64,000 bases of DNA from Pieris napi (lineage: Eukaryota; Arthropoda; Insecta; Lepidoptera; Pieridae), in assembly GCF_905475465.1 (NCBI RefSeq), contig NC_062255.1, positions 1-64,000 of the forward strand, written 5' to 3'. This document shows, piece by piece, positions 49,001 through 62,246 of the stretch. A model generated the notes under the pieces. The model ran no database searches, was not told the DNA's origin, and saw only the letters and a program-made list of their open reading frames with translations. The translations under genes and the position numbers were made by a program. The first letter of the stretch is position 1. Every line of letters begins with the position of its first letter.

Positions 49001-51825
49001 AATGAATGCCCGGGTCGAGTTAAATACAATAGACAGATCACTTCCTCCGACCGACTTACGATTGTATGAAGATCCGTGTAGCGGTGAAGAGCCTGGAACT
49101 ATATCTCCATACTGGCCATTCACTGAAAGGCACTTTGATGACATGGGGCTAGGAGACACATCCTCGGTCAACGATATGACGGACGGTAACGATCCCGCTC
49201 CTTGGAGTGCCAACGGACATGTAATGTTGGAGAGATGTATGAGCTGTATTTCAAAACTCGGCGCTCTTTCAAGATCTTCAACTGCTGCATTGACTCCTGG
49301 CGCAAAACACTTTAATCCCGCTTGGACGATGGAAGAAATAGATGAATCAAACAAAAAAGACGTTCCGTGTGAGAGGGTTAGGGCTCTAGAATCCTTAGTG
49401 AATCCTCAAGATGAAAATATATGTCGTTGTGGAGTGGAACAGATTCCAGACCGACCTCCAAAACCCACGAAACTAGACTTAAAATTGACACGAAAACCAC
49501 CGATGCCACTGCCCGTCAGATCTTTTAGTCACGCACAATTATCATCAATTCAAGAGAACTCTTTATCTAGTATAGGACCATATGAAAATTATGATGTCCC
49601 AAAAATACATTCAGCAGAGGTAATTGTTTAATCTATTGGCCGACAGAAGTTCGTTAAGTATGGTCCTTATGTTTTAAAACCGTATCAAACTTCTTCCAGA
49701 ATAAGCTAAGAGTCGAACCTAGGACCAATGCTATTATTTATTTTGATTCTATGAAACTATTTAGAGAAAATGTTCACAATATGCTAGTAATGTTAATTAT
49801 GTTTGAAACATTAGATGATGACATTTAAAAAAAGTAATCAAGGGGACTTGTGTATAATCTTTGTGCCGCATCTTTAATTCCGTAAACATTCATTTTTTTA
49901 TACAAGTATTGCATTTTTTGAAGTAGTCAGGTCAGACAGTCAGGCTATAATATAACGTAATATTCACAGTCGATACGTTTTAAGAATTGCGATAATTAAA
50001 CACTAAAATATGTATATTTTCAGGTCGAAGGTGAATATTATGATACACCTAAAAGGCTTAAAGAATGTTTAAATAACGAGTTATTTAAAATGACAAAAAG
50101 TTCTACAATGAATACAATAGTAATGAAAAAGTCATGCGGCTGTTTACTTAAATTTGGAAAAAAAACAAAACAACCAACTGTGATAGACTCAGACGAAACG
50201 TTTCAACAGTCGAGCTGCCCCTGTCAAAAAGTTACAGATTGGGCCAACAACTGGATTAAGCTACCCTACTGCAACAAGACTCCCAAGAACCCAGGAAACT
50301 TAGTATCTTTCAAAGAAACAGTAAAACCTACCATTATTGACAAAAATGCATTGTACGCCACGATAGATCTCTCTCAAAAGACAAGAAGAAAATCGCTTCA
50401 ACATGAATATTGTATCCCAAATAACATCGAAAAATCCAAGAGTTTTGAATATACTGAAATCGACGATGGGCCACTTGCTAACTATGAGAATTTGAATTTT
50501 GCTCTATCTTTAGAACATTACGAAAACGCTAAAGAACTTCTAAAGAAAGCCGGTGTGACTCAACGTGAACTTGACGCAATGAGCGCTAATCTTAATCGAA
50601 CAGGCACCGTTAGACCCAAAGAACGAACTAACGAAGATGAAATTATGTGTACGAAGTGCGGAAATCCTCAAGAAAAAGAGAAACGTAACAAAGGGACTTC
50701 GCACGATGAATATTTGATGATGGAGCCTAATACTACTGACAGTAACCAGTTCGATCATGAAAAACCATTGCCATCCGGGTACACCCCGATGTCGCCCATA
50801 AGTGGTTTTACTTTTCACACTTTAAAGCATCCTGCAAAGAACCCAATCAGTCGATTGCTGGATGAAAAGTCCGCTAGTAACCCCACTCTCTGTGGTTCAG
50901 AGGAGACCAGGGCCCCGACTGAAGATAGCGAACGAGTACAGCTTAGAGCGGTCAAAGAGCGTACCGATTCCCGCAAGCGCTCCAGTTCCGCAGACTCCTC
51001 TCGTTTCCTTGAGGACGTTAAAGAGTTCGAGGGTAGCCGCGGGTCAACTTCTTCCATTGAAACGCTGCGGGACATCGGTGCAGGTGTTACACCCTGTGAA
51101 TGCGCCGCAAAGCACTCGGATGCGGATAGTTCGGAGGCTTCCAAGACTAAGGGTACGGTGATTCCATCTGGTAGCAACAGGGATTCGTCTAGCTCCAACG
51201 ATTCCGGGGTCTCATCGTGGTCGCTCCGCGGTGATGCCTGTACGGCGGGTGATTTTGAACTTCCAGCAACAACGGCGGCAGCACGACGTCGGTACCGCTC
51301 GGCCCGGAGAGCGCACGCTCCACCCCACACGGCCCCTCGCCGCTCGCGCTCCAGCAGCGGGGTGCGCAACTCACCGCCACCCTCGCACAAATGCTGTTCC
51401 GCAGAGGCCGAAGTGCCTGTTCTTACTAATAAGCCACTAAGAGGTACAATGTCGCTAATTCAATGTCGTTTTAAACTTCTGAAGTGTGAGTTGGTATGTA
51501 AGTGGTAAATGTGTTTGCAGGCGTAGCGGTGACAGACAGCCGCAGTACGTCCAGCGGCACCTCAGACATGTCAGACTACATCGAAACCCTCTCAATTTGC
51601 TCTTCCCACTCGTCTTCCGACACGCCCATTACCATGAGGTACTTTGTATTCATTGGATCACTACTACTACCACTAGTGGCTTACACGGCACAATTTAACT
51701 TATTCTGTGTGTGCAGGGTCGTCCGGCATACAACAAGTACGCTGCGGCCGCGTTCGGGCAAGGAGTATAGCCCGCTGGCTGCGGGCTTGAGGGCCGCCAA
51801 CCAACCCTACCGACACTTACCCTGA
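46055..51825 (+). CDS. Dok-7-like adaptor protein, PH plus PTB domains (981 aa, 8 coding exons)
   Basis: Exons 46055-46111, 46383-46428, 47929-48292, 48707-48885, 48967-49619, 50024-51443, 51521-51638 and 51717-51825; total 2946 nt in frame. Dok-7 is a cytoplasmic adaptor that, in vertebrates, binds and activates the receptor kinase MuSK at the neuromuscular junction. The N-terminal PH domain opens IIEGTVKFRDGKKWKSRW and continues LSPVADCVHLLLYRD, strongly resembling Dok-7. The PTB domain includes LRRYGVVDGRFCFEGG. Two YxxP sites (YDVP at 424-427, YDTP at 439-442) match the C-terminal Crk-binding pair of Dok-7. The long tail is rich in Ser and low in structure; it is about twice the usual vertebrate length. 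Another PH-PTB adaptor of the Dok family is the alternative. Confidence 0.88.
48322..48341. repeat. TTTA microsatellite in intron 3 of the Dok-7-like gene
   Basis: About five TTTA units, followed by A-rich and CA-rich low-complexity sequence to about 48,500. Confidence 0.85.
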
Positions 51826-53310
51826 AACATTCGCAACAGTCTTTCTATTCTTGTTCAAAATTTTTCAAGAACCTTAATTTAATCGCTATGCGCTTACAAA
51901 CGTAATCTATCGAAAAAATTGTAATTGCAAGGAACAAAGCATTAAAAAAACGATTTTGGTTCGAGATACTTGTAAATACTAGTTTAAGCTTAAGCTGATA
52001 CTTAATTTAAACTTTGATTTTTTTCTTTGGTTTTATACGTACACAAATCTAAAATGTATTTCACGTCATGCCATTTTAACTCTACATAGTACTATATTAT
52101 TATTGATGCCATAAAACTTTCTAGTCATATTAATATATTTTAAATTCAATTATATTGAATGAGATTATATAATTGAATATATTATAAAACAACCTTCATT
52201 TCTGGGGAATATTCCTTTTGTTTATTATTTTGGTAGAGAAGGTCCGTCCACTCTCGGTTTGCTGTCTCCGCTAGGACTCAATTATATCGTATTATCATGT
52301 AATTAATATATCAAATAACACGATAACCTAATACCATGTAATATTTCATTATCATTCAGCCGCGGTGCACGCGCCGCTAATCAGCTCGAACATACATACT
52401 CGTAATCTGAACTTAACTAATCTAGTATATTATCGGCTACGACACGACGATCTGTTACATAGGATAAGGATAAGAAACTTTTTTTATTGTATAAACTTAT
52501 ATAAACTTGTACTCTAACTTTTATCAAAGTCGAAAACGTTTTATAAATTATTGTTAATAAAGAGAACTAAACGAATTATAGAACAGGTACTGTTTACATA
52601 ACTATCCAGTCGTCGGATCGATTTCACCAATTTCCAATAATTATCTTACATGGATTGCTTTCTAGTCATTTGTAAAGTATTATACGTACATACATATTTT
52701 TAAAATGAACGGGTCGCACATTGCAGAGCGGGCGGCCAGAGAGAGAAGGCACCCGCAATGTAACGGTGTACCGTGTTTACTGTACGCTCGCCGGTAGGCA
52801 ACTGTTTACAACGATGCTCGTCTCTTGTTATAATGAAATTTTGATATTAAGAGTTTATTTATTGTAAGTTAATTTATTGTGAATAATGCATTTTCAAGTC
52901 TGAATGTATGTGTAGTTGAAGTCGAGTCTCGCCTCGCTCTGCGGCCGCCCTCGCGTCAGTACCTAACGATTCGGCGGCGGAGCGTACGTTCTGTCGTTTA
53001 ATCGTGTGATTCTGATGAAAAGGTGGGCGCGTTGACTTCGCGGCTCGATGCAGTTCTTTTTAAGCTACCTTGTTAAGGTTTACAAATCGTGCGACAATTA
53101 TAAAGTCTCGACTGCAACGAGCCCGGAGTCAGTGTAACTATAGCAATAAGCGGTGCAACAAAAGGTAATCGCGTGTATAGTATACAATGCCGTAAAATAA
53201 CTACTATCAATGAATAGTGATACCGTCGAATAACATTACGCGGCGGTTGTTTAGATTTACGCTAGAATGAATTTATAACTAAATAATGTTAACTCGAATT
53301 TCTGAATAAA
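51826..53310 (+). other. Probable 3' UTR of the Dok-7-like gene
   Basis: No other gene seen. Candidate poly(A) signals are AATAAA at 52,556-52,561 and at 53,305-53,310. GC-richer stretches around 52,720-52,790 and 52,920-53,000 look more like regulatory or exonic DNA than coding sequence. The true end cannot be set without transcripts. Confidence 0.4.
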
Positions 53311-53435
53311 AAAATGAACTGAATCGCGGTTTTATTATCCCATCAATTGAAGAAAAACAGAAAATAAATAAAACTAGCTTTATATCTTTTTTCAAACATT
53401 ATATCTTTTTTTTTAATTCCATTTCTTTGTTTGAA

Positions 53436-53660
53436 ACATAAGAAAACCTTGAGATATTTCTAAATTAAACAATAATAAAAAAACCTTTATAACAAAAATG
53501 TAACCCACTCCGAAATGATCTGAAAACTGTTCAATAACAATATTTGTATTTATTGTCTTATTAAGAGAATGAAAGCATTCATCTATAAAAATTAATAAAC
53601 CATTGACTTACAAGTGACTCGACATGTCTCACGACTCAGCGGCGCGAGTTTTATATTTTC
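53436..53660 (+). repeat. Dispersed repeat, copy 2
   Basis: Diverged relative of the segment at 38,467-38,760, same orientation, sharing the start AAACCTTGAxATATTTCT, the central CTTATTAAGAG-like block, and an end with AGCGGCGCGAG. Non-coding. Confidence 0.65.
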
Positions 53661-55369
53661 ATAAGATATTTCAGATAATATGATAAAAGTGTTAGATTTG
53701 TGATTTCAAAAAGGAAAAGAAGTAGACAAATAAAGTATTGAAACAATCTATATTTAAATAAATATTATGAATACGTAAAATTCGTGCGGATCGCAGTGTA
53801 ATTCTCCGAACCTATTTTGAACAATAATGTTTAGCTTTTTTATTAATAAAAAACAAGTCCTCTGCCAAAACAAATCACGTGTCACTTAATTTAAAACCAC
53901 TCGGTAATAAGTAGTGTTTATATGTTAAATATATAATCGATTCATCGATCGATCAAAGTAGTCTCGTGGTCGTGTAAAACTATATCTGTTCATCGGACGT
54001 AGATAAGATTATTATTTTATATTGATACAATATTTAGGTACCTTAAAGCAATTCTGAAGCTATTGATTTGACTACCTCAAAATGTTATAGACGTGCATTG
54101 CACTTAAGGGAAGGCCTGGAACGATGACAGTCAGCGGGACATTGATACTCTGCAGCGAACGGAGCCGTCGTATGAAACGGAAACTCGGTCGGATGCACAT
54201 AAAATGATAAAATGTTATTGGTGTGGCTGTCTGCGAGCTCCCGACCGGACGTGACACACTGCCGGAAGTGACGGACATCACTCATCCTGACTGCAGTAAT
54301 AATATACTGCCTACGACGTATACACCTCGCAAATCCATGGACATTATTAGCACTGTATTCTATTCTATTGCAAAACAAATCATTTCAATTTTTTTTAAAT
54401 TATAATAGTAAGAGGAAGGACCTTATTTGTTTTGTTAGTTTAAGATTCTTGGATAGAAACGTCTTTATGTCCGTTTAACCGCTAGTAATTATTTAATCAA
54501 TAAAATTTGATTAGCTAAGCGTGAATGATAAGTAATAAAATGTGCATTGACAGCTCTGCCGGTGGTCTTTCGTCAGTGTCGGTTGTTTCGTTTTATGAGG
54601 ACATGTATTACCAGGCATATGGATGTTTACTGACACATTCCACCAACTGATTGGGAATAGATTTTTTTAACGCACACGAAGTTAAAACGTTTTTTTAAGT
54701 CTATGCGATTTTTATAAAGGCGGCATCGAGTACCGTCACGTATATTTCTGCGCGTTAATTCTTAAGCTGCTCTTCTTAAAATCATCTTTAAATATTTTAT
54801 TTTTAGCTTAGCTATTAAATACAAGAAAAAGGGACAAAGCCTTTTCAATGAAATTCTGTTAAATAGAATTGTTTTGTTTCTGACATTTACAGCTCATTAA
54901 ATATCTCATTTCTTATTCTACTCGCTGCAAAAGATAAGTTAGCCAATAACATTTGTACAAGGGGTACTCTGATCACCTCACGAAGATTGCCCTTTCAAAC
55001 AATTTGTGATCAATTTAAAGCCAACGCAATAACGCCTCATTCCCCTGCGATAGTGGAGTTACTTGGCCGCAGCAGTGACGCGGCGTATCGGATCCATGCC
55101 GGTAATGAGGCTCAAAGGAGCTCGCTCATTACCGGGAAATGTCGGATTTGTTGAAAATCCGGCCCGTGCTAACCCTCGTCTTGAATTTTTAAATAATTCA
55201 GCCGCCACGATTTTTGTTTGCATTTCAAAAGCATTACGTAACTGTCTCGACTTTTAGCTTCGCGGTTCCGTTTTTTGAAACCCTTTTTTAATCACTTTAG
55301 AGTTTAGAGTGCCTGCCTGCAAAAATTGTCGTAATACAATCAGATAGATTCCAATCAAAGATTCCAACC
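53661..55369. other. No gene seen
   Basis: AT-rich. Short frames near 54,072-54,400 and 55,063-55,257 have no recognisable product. The GC-richer part of 55,030-55,150 may belong to the degraded LINE that follows. Confidence 0.5.
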
Positions 55370-56190
55370 TATGGGCCGATTTTGTAACTGTATCTCCAGC
55401 TTTCTGGCCGATCGGACCATCAAGGTCGTCGTTGATAGAGCACGTTCCGACTTTCACCTCGTGAATGCTGGGGTCCCACAAGGCTGTGTGCTATCCCCGG
55501 CAGTTTTTCTTATGCAACAATATAGATAAAGCGGATGATAGCATTGAGGTTACTCTTTACATTGGCCGTGTAGGTATTTCTCGCGTAGTTGTCGATCAGT
55601 ACTGGAACAAACTGGTGTCTGAAATCGAACTCTGTTACGCCTCGGGCCCGTCGGTCGGTAAATCCGTTTTCCGCTAAAAAACACCCTTTGTCGCTGCTTC
55701 TCTCTTCGAAGAGACACTACTCAAAGCCACAGCCATCAACGAAATACCGGGCGTTGACATATCGAACGATGTTCAGTTTCACGGTCATTTGAAAGGGAAT
55801 CAAAATTTGCCTCTAAAGAAGACATTTTTACACTGAAGCGCCCAACCCGAAGTAAAATTTCCACGATTAGTAAATTTAAAGTAGGCTTGTCACGGTAATT
55901 AAAACTTAAATGATTATAATAACAATTAATTATTAGTGGATGGGCTTTATACACTATAATATTGCGATTATCATGAACCAGCATGACGCTTCTGACTTTC
56001 GTACCCGTAGCACGAAGGTTGACGAAACCAAAATGAAACATACTAGGGCTAGTTAATCCACAACAAAAGCCTTTGATCTGTTCCTTCGCGTCTGCGATTT
56101 ACGGCGAGAGCACGTCTTTATCTCACAACAACCAACACTTTTGCTGAGTTCTACTTTTGTTCCCGCGTGCCTGACCGTACCGACCTTCCT
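55370..56190 (+). pseudogene. Decayed non-LTR reverse transcriptase fragment
   Basis: One frame (55,383-55,530) reads CISSFLADRTIKVVV then VNAGVPQGCVLSPAVF, the conserved GVPQG block of Jockey-group reverse transcriptases, and ends in a stop. Another frame (55,680-55,800) reads TPFVAASLFEETLLKATA then GVDISNDVQFHGHLK, from the region past the catalytic aspartates. The catalytic YADD block is missing between them, and several stops and frameshifts are present. A dead copy in the + orientation. Confidence 0.75.
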
Positions 56191-59100
56191 GTGTTGCATT
56201 AAGGGCTGTTATTCAATTTTCTATGCACTTAAAGTTTTAACACTATTTATAGTTATAGTTTTAATACAATTTATTTTGTAGATTCGTAAAGAATAAAACT
56301 TATATCCTGCTAAACAAAACTGATTTAAAATGTTTACATCTCGACACTTAGTCTAATTTACTCTGGGTGTAAGGTAGAATAAGTAGGTAAACCTCATAAA
56401 ATTGCATCAAAATGAGATTCATTTAACCAGATAATATATAATATACATATATGAACAACAAAAGTTTAAGTTAACGCATTGTACCTAAAAATAGTGCCCA
56501 TGTCACAACATAAACATAATATTAGGTAAATTATAATGTCTTTGAACCGTTTCTTGCATATTATTTACCTCACGAATACTTGAAATGGGCCAAAAGTGTT
56601 TGACTAAAAATTGCTTTTTATATTACATCAAGGTCTTGATATAATATATTTCAATTCCTGTTTAGAGAAAGTCTATATTGAATTCTCCAAGAAGTTTAGC
56701 ACACTTTTTAAGATTAATTATTGGTGAACAAATGTGTTGGTGGAGGTTTAGCGAAAGAGCTGTTGAGCTTTAAAATAATTGTAACTTTTTCTTCAAAAGC
56801 AAAATAAAGGAACTCTCCCGACGAGCGGAGAAAACTGAATCTAATTTGACAAAGCTCCGTAACAATTACCCACAACGGCAGGTAACTACAAACCCCGTTC
56901 ATATTTAAACGGGTCAGGACCGTAGTACTCCCGAAGGGGGTCGCTCTCTCAGATTTAATAACCGTCATCATTTATTTAACAGTGTTGTTAGTTTCTCCAG
57001 CTGTCGGTCACATTACGGGGACGGCCACTACGTCGAACAGTTTGCTAACTCCCATATAACACCGCTTTGCTTTAGTTTAATTTCACGCTTGTTTCGCACA
57101 ATTGACATTTTGATGAATGCGTTTGACTATATACCGCCCTGACTAAATGTTACTTAACGATATTTGGTGACGAAGTGCGATAGTTTGTCTAACGAGGATA
57201 CAATTTCTAAAAAGACACGAATTTCAAATAATGTATTTATGGTTTTATTGGTAGCTTAATGGACATAATGAAATAATGAGAAATGTGATAAGTTGCGTAA
57301 AATAAATAAAAAGTAATAATTTTTAAGAAGTAAAAATTGCCTCTTGGGCGCAAAAGTTGTCACGGCTGCCACTTTTGTTAAAGTTCAGTATGTTTTAACT
57401 GAACCGAAGTGGGTATAAATTGTACGTATTTTGTACAAATTAATAAAAATTGGTACAACAAATAACATATCAGCTGGGTCTTGTTAAGATTGTGAGGTGA
57501 GTCACGTTTAGAGGACAAGAGGCTGCATGAGTAATTACAAGTAATTTAATTAACGAGACCCACATAAGTACCGGCACGAACAACTAAATAATTCAACATC
57601 TCGGTTTTGGCAGTAGAGAGCCATTCCTGAGACTCACTTTCTGAAAAGCCTTTTTCTACTAAAATTATCTTTAATCGTTCTATTTCCTAGGTTATTTTTA
57701 TGAAGAATAAATTTTATATTTCATAACCTTTCTACGCAAAAACACGTAAATAAATTGTATTTCCTGATTTCCTTTCTGTCTGTATGTATATTGTAAATAT
57801 GTCAACTGTGAAAGTTAAGGTTGTCACGCGACGATTTGCCCGGAGTACCGGCAGTTAATTAATTTAAAGAATTGTTAAATTATAATTGCGTTGAATATAT
57901 AAGGGATTGGAATCTTTGACTTAAATCGTCGTTTTTCAGGTAAGAATATATTTTGTTCGGTATATGCATTAGTTTTAGAACGTTATTTGTACTTTTATAC
58001 ACCTAACCTAATTAAATAAATCCCTTTTTTCAGCAACACGTTTTTCCAATATCTAATTCCTTTCAATTACATCGCTTTATTTACATATTATTATGATCGT
58101 GGAAGAGTTGTTGAAAGCAAGAAGCTATTTTATAATTGGCCACGCAATCTCATCAAGAAAGATAGCTCGCGGTCTCCAGTGCTTTCTCTACATTAAACTT
58201 AATACGGATACTGATATCATATGAATAAGCGCACGGGAATGACATTTCTCCTAAAACCTCCTCAACCTCAACTGTGATCACTTTTGCTCTCACGATTTTA
58301 AAAATCTATTCCTCCATTCAAACTTGACCTAGAACCTCCGGGATGAACATCTTGTTAACCGATTGCATCACCAATTGAACCAAAAATACGTTAGAAATAT
58401 TATTAGTTTCATTTGTAACTCCTAAAATATTCATGTAACTAAATGTATTATACCTATTATAATCACAGCAAATGATGTTCATATTTATTAAAAACCTCGC
58501 ACCTCTTGATCAAAAGGTGAAAGGATCTGCGGATCGAGTGATCAGGATTTTAAAAGTTGTCAATTTTTATTTGAACACATAGGATTTTCTTGATCAGTTG
58601 ATTAATAACTAGGCAGTTGTCAGAAAATCCAGATAAGTTAGGACTTACGCAGCAGAAGGCAGTTCAGAACGAAGTTCATATAAATATCATAGATTCTACT
58701 ACTGTTATATTATTATATCTCATAGAACTGCTTATAAGAGATTGTTTCCGACTTATTATGATTCTGTGATTGCCCACACTGACCAGCCCCCTTGATTCAT
58801 GTCCTGCCAAATAGAAATTGATTAACGCATCTAAATGCTTTATGCCGCCAAACATGTTAACAAATTAAGTAACGATTAAGAATGAAAAAACGAACGTACA
58901 AATCGAATAAATTAAGTACGAAGTAAAATATAAAACCACCGCTCGAAACCTCTACTTTCAAAAATCCAAGTTAAGGTTCGTCACCGACTGTTAGTCCTCA
59001 GCAGCACATCGGTGTCAAATCAGCTGGCGAGACTATTTCGGTCTAATTTGCTCGGTGATTGTCTCTCAAGTTAGAGTCGGAGGAACTTCACTTAACTTTG

Positions 59101-60907
59101 TCCTCTCTCGGTGAATCCGTCTGTTTCGCTTCCACTTAATATTGGTTTATTATTCAGATTACATTCGGAACTTGTTTCTGTTTGGAGCCTTACTCACTGA
59201 TAATATGATTATTGCCTAGCTTTGACTAGGTTTTGGGATCTAAACATGTACTTACTTTCGGATTAAACTTACACATCAAGCGTGATTTTCAGAACGTGCG
59301 TTCAAGGAAAACATTGGCAAAACCAGCATGAATTAGACCCAAAAAAGCTTAACATGTTGCCTACGTGCAAAGAGACAAAAATTCTCAAGAAATGCAGAAG
59401 CTATAGTTGGTAAAACCGCCACTGGATTGCTATCGTGTGCTAATGTCATAATAATTGCCAAGCCATTGAGTGATTTATCAGTGGTTGGCAAGTGTCTTGT
59501 TGCAAATGTTTAATCTATATACTTCATCTTCATATTAATCTATATAATCTAAATAATTTAATCAATATTTCACCATCAAAATTTTTGATACGTTTAGTAC
59601 ATTACATATGTTAAATTGCACGTAATACCTGATGTACGTATAAGAAAATAAAAGAACCGGTTCTTCGCAGCGGAGTAAAGTAGTCCGAGCGTAGCGAGAT
59701 AAGAATAAAGGTAAAATCTGAGTTATTTAATAAGACTGTTAGTGTACGCGACACAAAGAGACAACAGGAGGCGGAAACAACAAATAATAACGTACTTCCG
59801 CTTTCCGACTCTTTAAAGGAAATAATGTAATGGCAGACACAGATATGGATTTTTCAGTAAATACTATATTATACTATTGAACTCTTCGTATCGTCTTTTG
59901 CACCTACAAGAACTTTTAATTCTAACAATATAAAAATACCAAGAAATAGGTGAATTTACACAGTCCCTCTTCTACATGCGGCAAAAAATGTAAATGCAAG
60001 GCTGGAAACTAATTTAAATTTGAGCCACAAAACTTTGTAGTAATGTGTGAAAAATGTTTCGTGCGATGTTTAACAACGTCAAAGGACGCGGCCGGGCCTC
60101 GGCGTGACGTGCGAATTGCATCTGAATGTGTACTTCACAAACACGAGAGCACCACACAAGTCTGGACACAAGCGTCTCGCTTTTTACTAACCTCCAATTT
60201 AGACAACTTTTTTATCGTGGCACTAGAAGTTTTGCGCCACTAAATACAAAATATTGTTGTATGTTACTATGCACGGTATATTGATTAACAATATCATATT
60301 ATACTGTCTTATTACTACTCAAGTAATTGTAAGTATTCTGTAATTAGATGTAGGACAAATGGCCGAAGGCTCTCGATGTGAAGGCAGTACTACGTAACGA
60401 GCACACAAGGCTCATCACTGTAATGAACGCGTCTTGTATTTATATAAAATAAGAGACCTTGCTGTAATTCTCAGAGGATTTTGAAATCTTTTGGATTAGG
60501 TTGAAATGGATATTTCATTTACGTAACATTAGTCATTACACTCCTCAAATACTCTCGGTACGTCTCTGCACTTACTATACTTTTAATCGTTTAAAAAAGC
60601 TCTTTTATAGAAGTTGATAAGCCAGTATTTGAACCAGTAATTTTCACTTAGAACTTGGGGCTAGAAGCGAAACTTAAAAATTAAACTCAAGTTAGCGGCA
60701 AGTTAAGGCTCCCTTATATTTTTACTTTTCATTGCGGAACTGTTTAATGAGAGCAACTTAACACTGGAACTTGTAACTTAACTACAGGCCTAAGTTTTTG
60801 ATTCGTCTTTATATAAGTGAAGATAACATTACTCCTAACAGTATCTCATCACATAATGAAGAAACAAACAGGTTTGTGGTATGTTGATTGTAATTCTTAT
60901 TTATATT
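56191..60907. other. Long stretch without a supported gene
   Basis: AT-rich on both strands. Open frames at 56,714-56,971 (- strand) and 60,043-60,243 (+ strand) have no recognisable domains and are probably chance. No long ORF, RNA gene or clear repeat was recognised; enhancers or introns of a neighbouring gene cannot be excluded. Confidence 0.5.
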
Positions 60908-61440
60908 ATACAAGCGGACCCGACAGACGTTGTCCTGTCTTAACTATGAATATTGATTGATTGGTATAATTAACTAAAAACAATTTTCAGAAACAAAGTG
61001 TTTATTATTCTTATGCTTTATGATAACGTGTATGTTAGTCTATACAAACTTACCAAAACTCCATATTAGATTGAACTTTTAATATTAGGCGTGATATCTC
61101 TGAACTAACGGTGATGTGCACAAAGAAATCATTTTTTGTTAGAAATCATAAATTCAATTGTGTATGTATTTTATCAATATAATTATTTTTAATGTCTATT
61201 ATCAATATAATAACTACGATCGAAGCATTTGTTTTAAACGATATTAATTATTAATTCTTACATCCTCTTTGACGATATTTGCAGTACGCATTTTGTCAAT
61301 GTTATGTCAAACGCCATAAGGTTACATCAAAAAAGTTTGAATTGTAAAAGCGCTATGCACTAACAGGACTAGACTAGACTAGATACGCGTGATGCCGTAA
61401 CCAAGGGAAACAGGGTATTCATTTTTATATGTATAGATGT
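60908..61440. repeat. Dispersed repeat (GACCCGACAGACGTTG class)
   Basis: Starts AAGCGGACCCGACAGACGTT and ends near GATGCCGTAACCAAGGGAAA with an ATATGTATAGAT tail. It is related at its 5' end to the repeat at 44,503-44,872. Probably a LINE- or SINE-derived segment; no ORF. Confidence 0.55.
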
Positions 61441-62246
61441 TGCGTTTCATTAGCGGACGAATGCAGAGATCGATTTATCTCCAATTTTCCGAATAATTCC
61501 GTTTGCCACGGGTAGGTTGAGGCGGGATAATTTCGATCACTGTTTCACTATTCAATGTTCTTATTACTAGCATTTTTAGCGCATTCACAGAAACAATTTT
61601 AACTTCGTTTACGCATCACACGAGTTTATGTAGAGAAAGAGAGATCATATTAAATGTACAATTAACAATATAATTATATAAGATAATAACACAAATGCAA
61701 ATGCTTTATCATAACAGCACAAGTGTGCGTAGAAACGCACGAGTAAACTTATTTGGTTTCAATAATGTCATGATCTATTGATTTATTTCATCACGAAGCA
61801 AGAGCCAATACAGTCACGTATTTGCGTGTAAACAAAATCGATTAAAATGCAAAATACGCCACCAAGAATTTGATAAAAATAATAAATTCCCACATCACTA
61901 GTGCGTTGATAAGCGTCATTAGGGTAGAGCGTTCCGCCTCTCGTTATACGCTCACTGCGAATAATCGATAACTGTCATTATATTTCATGAAAATATCTAT
62001 TAAAAAAACTGTGTGGTTTACGCTATTATATTAAAAAAGTATTTTCGTATTTCAGTCTTATAAGTTATGTTTTATAAAATAAGTTAACCTAAGCACACGG
62101 ATCGAAGGTTTCGTGTGTCGCGGAAAATGTCACGCAGAATACTAAATGTACTTAAGCCACAAAACAGTACTGAGTAGTCATACCTTGTTAATATAAATTT
62201 ATGGGTATTTTATCTATATGTGTGCGATTACTGCAAAATATCATTG

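Noticed and set aside
60043..60243. 66-codon frame with several Cys
   Set aside because: Too short, no family resemblance, and AT-rich surroundings without promoter or splice signals.
61861..61890. AT-rich run near 61.9 kb considered as a second MITE end
   Set aside because: No inverted partner could be found within 1 kb.
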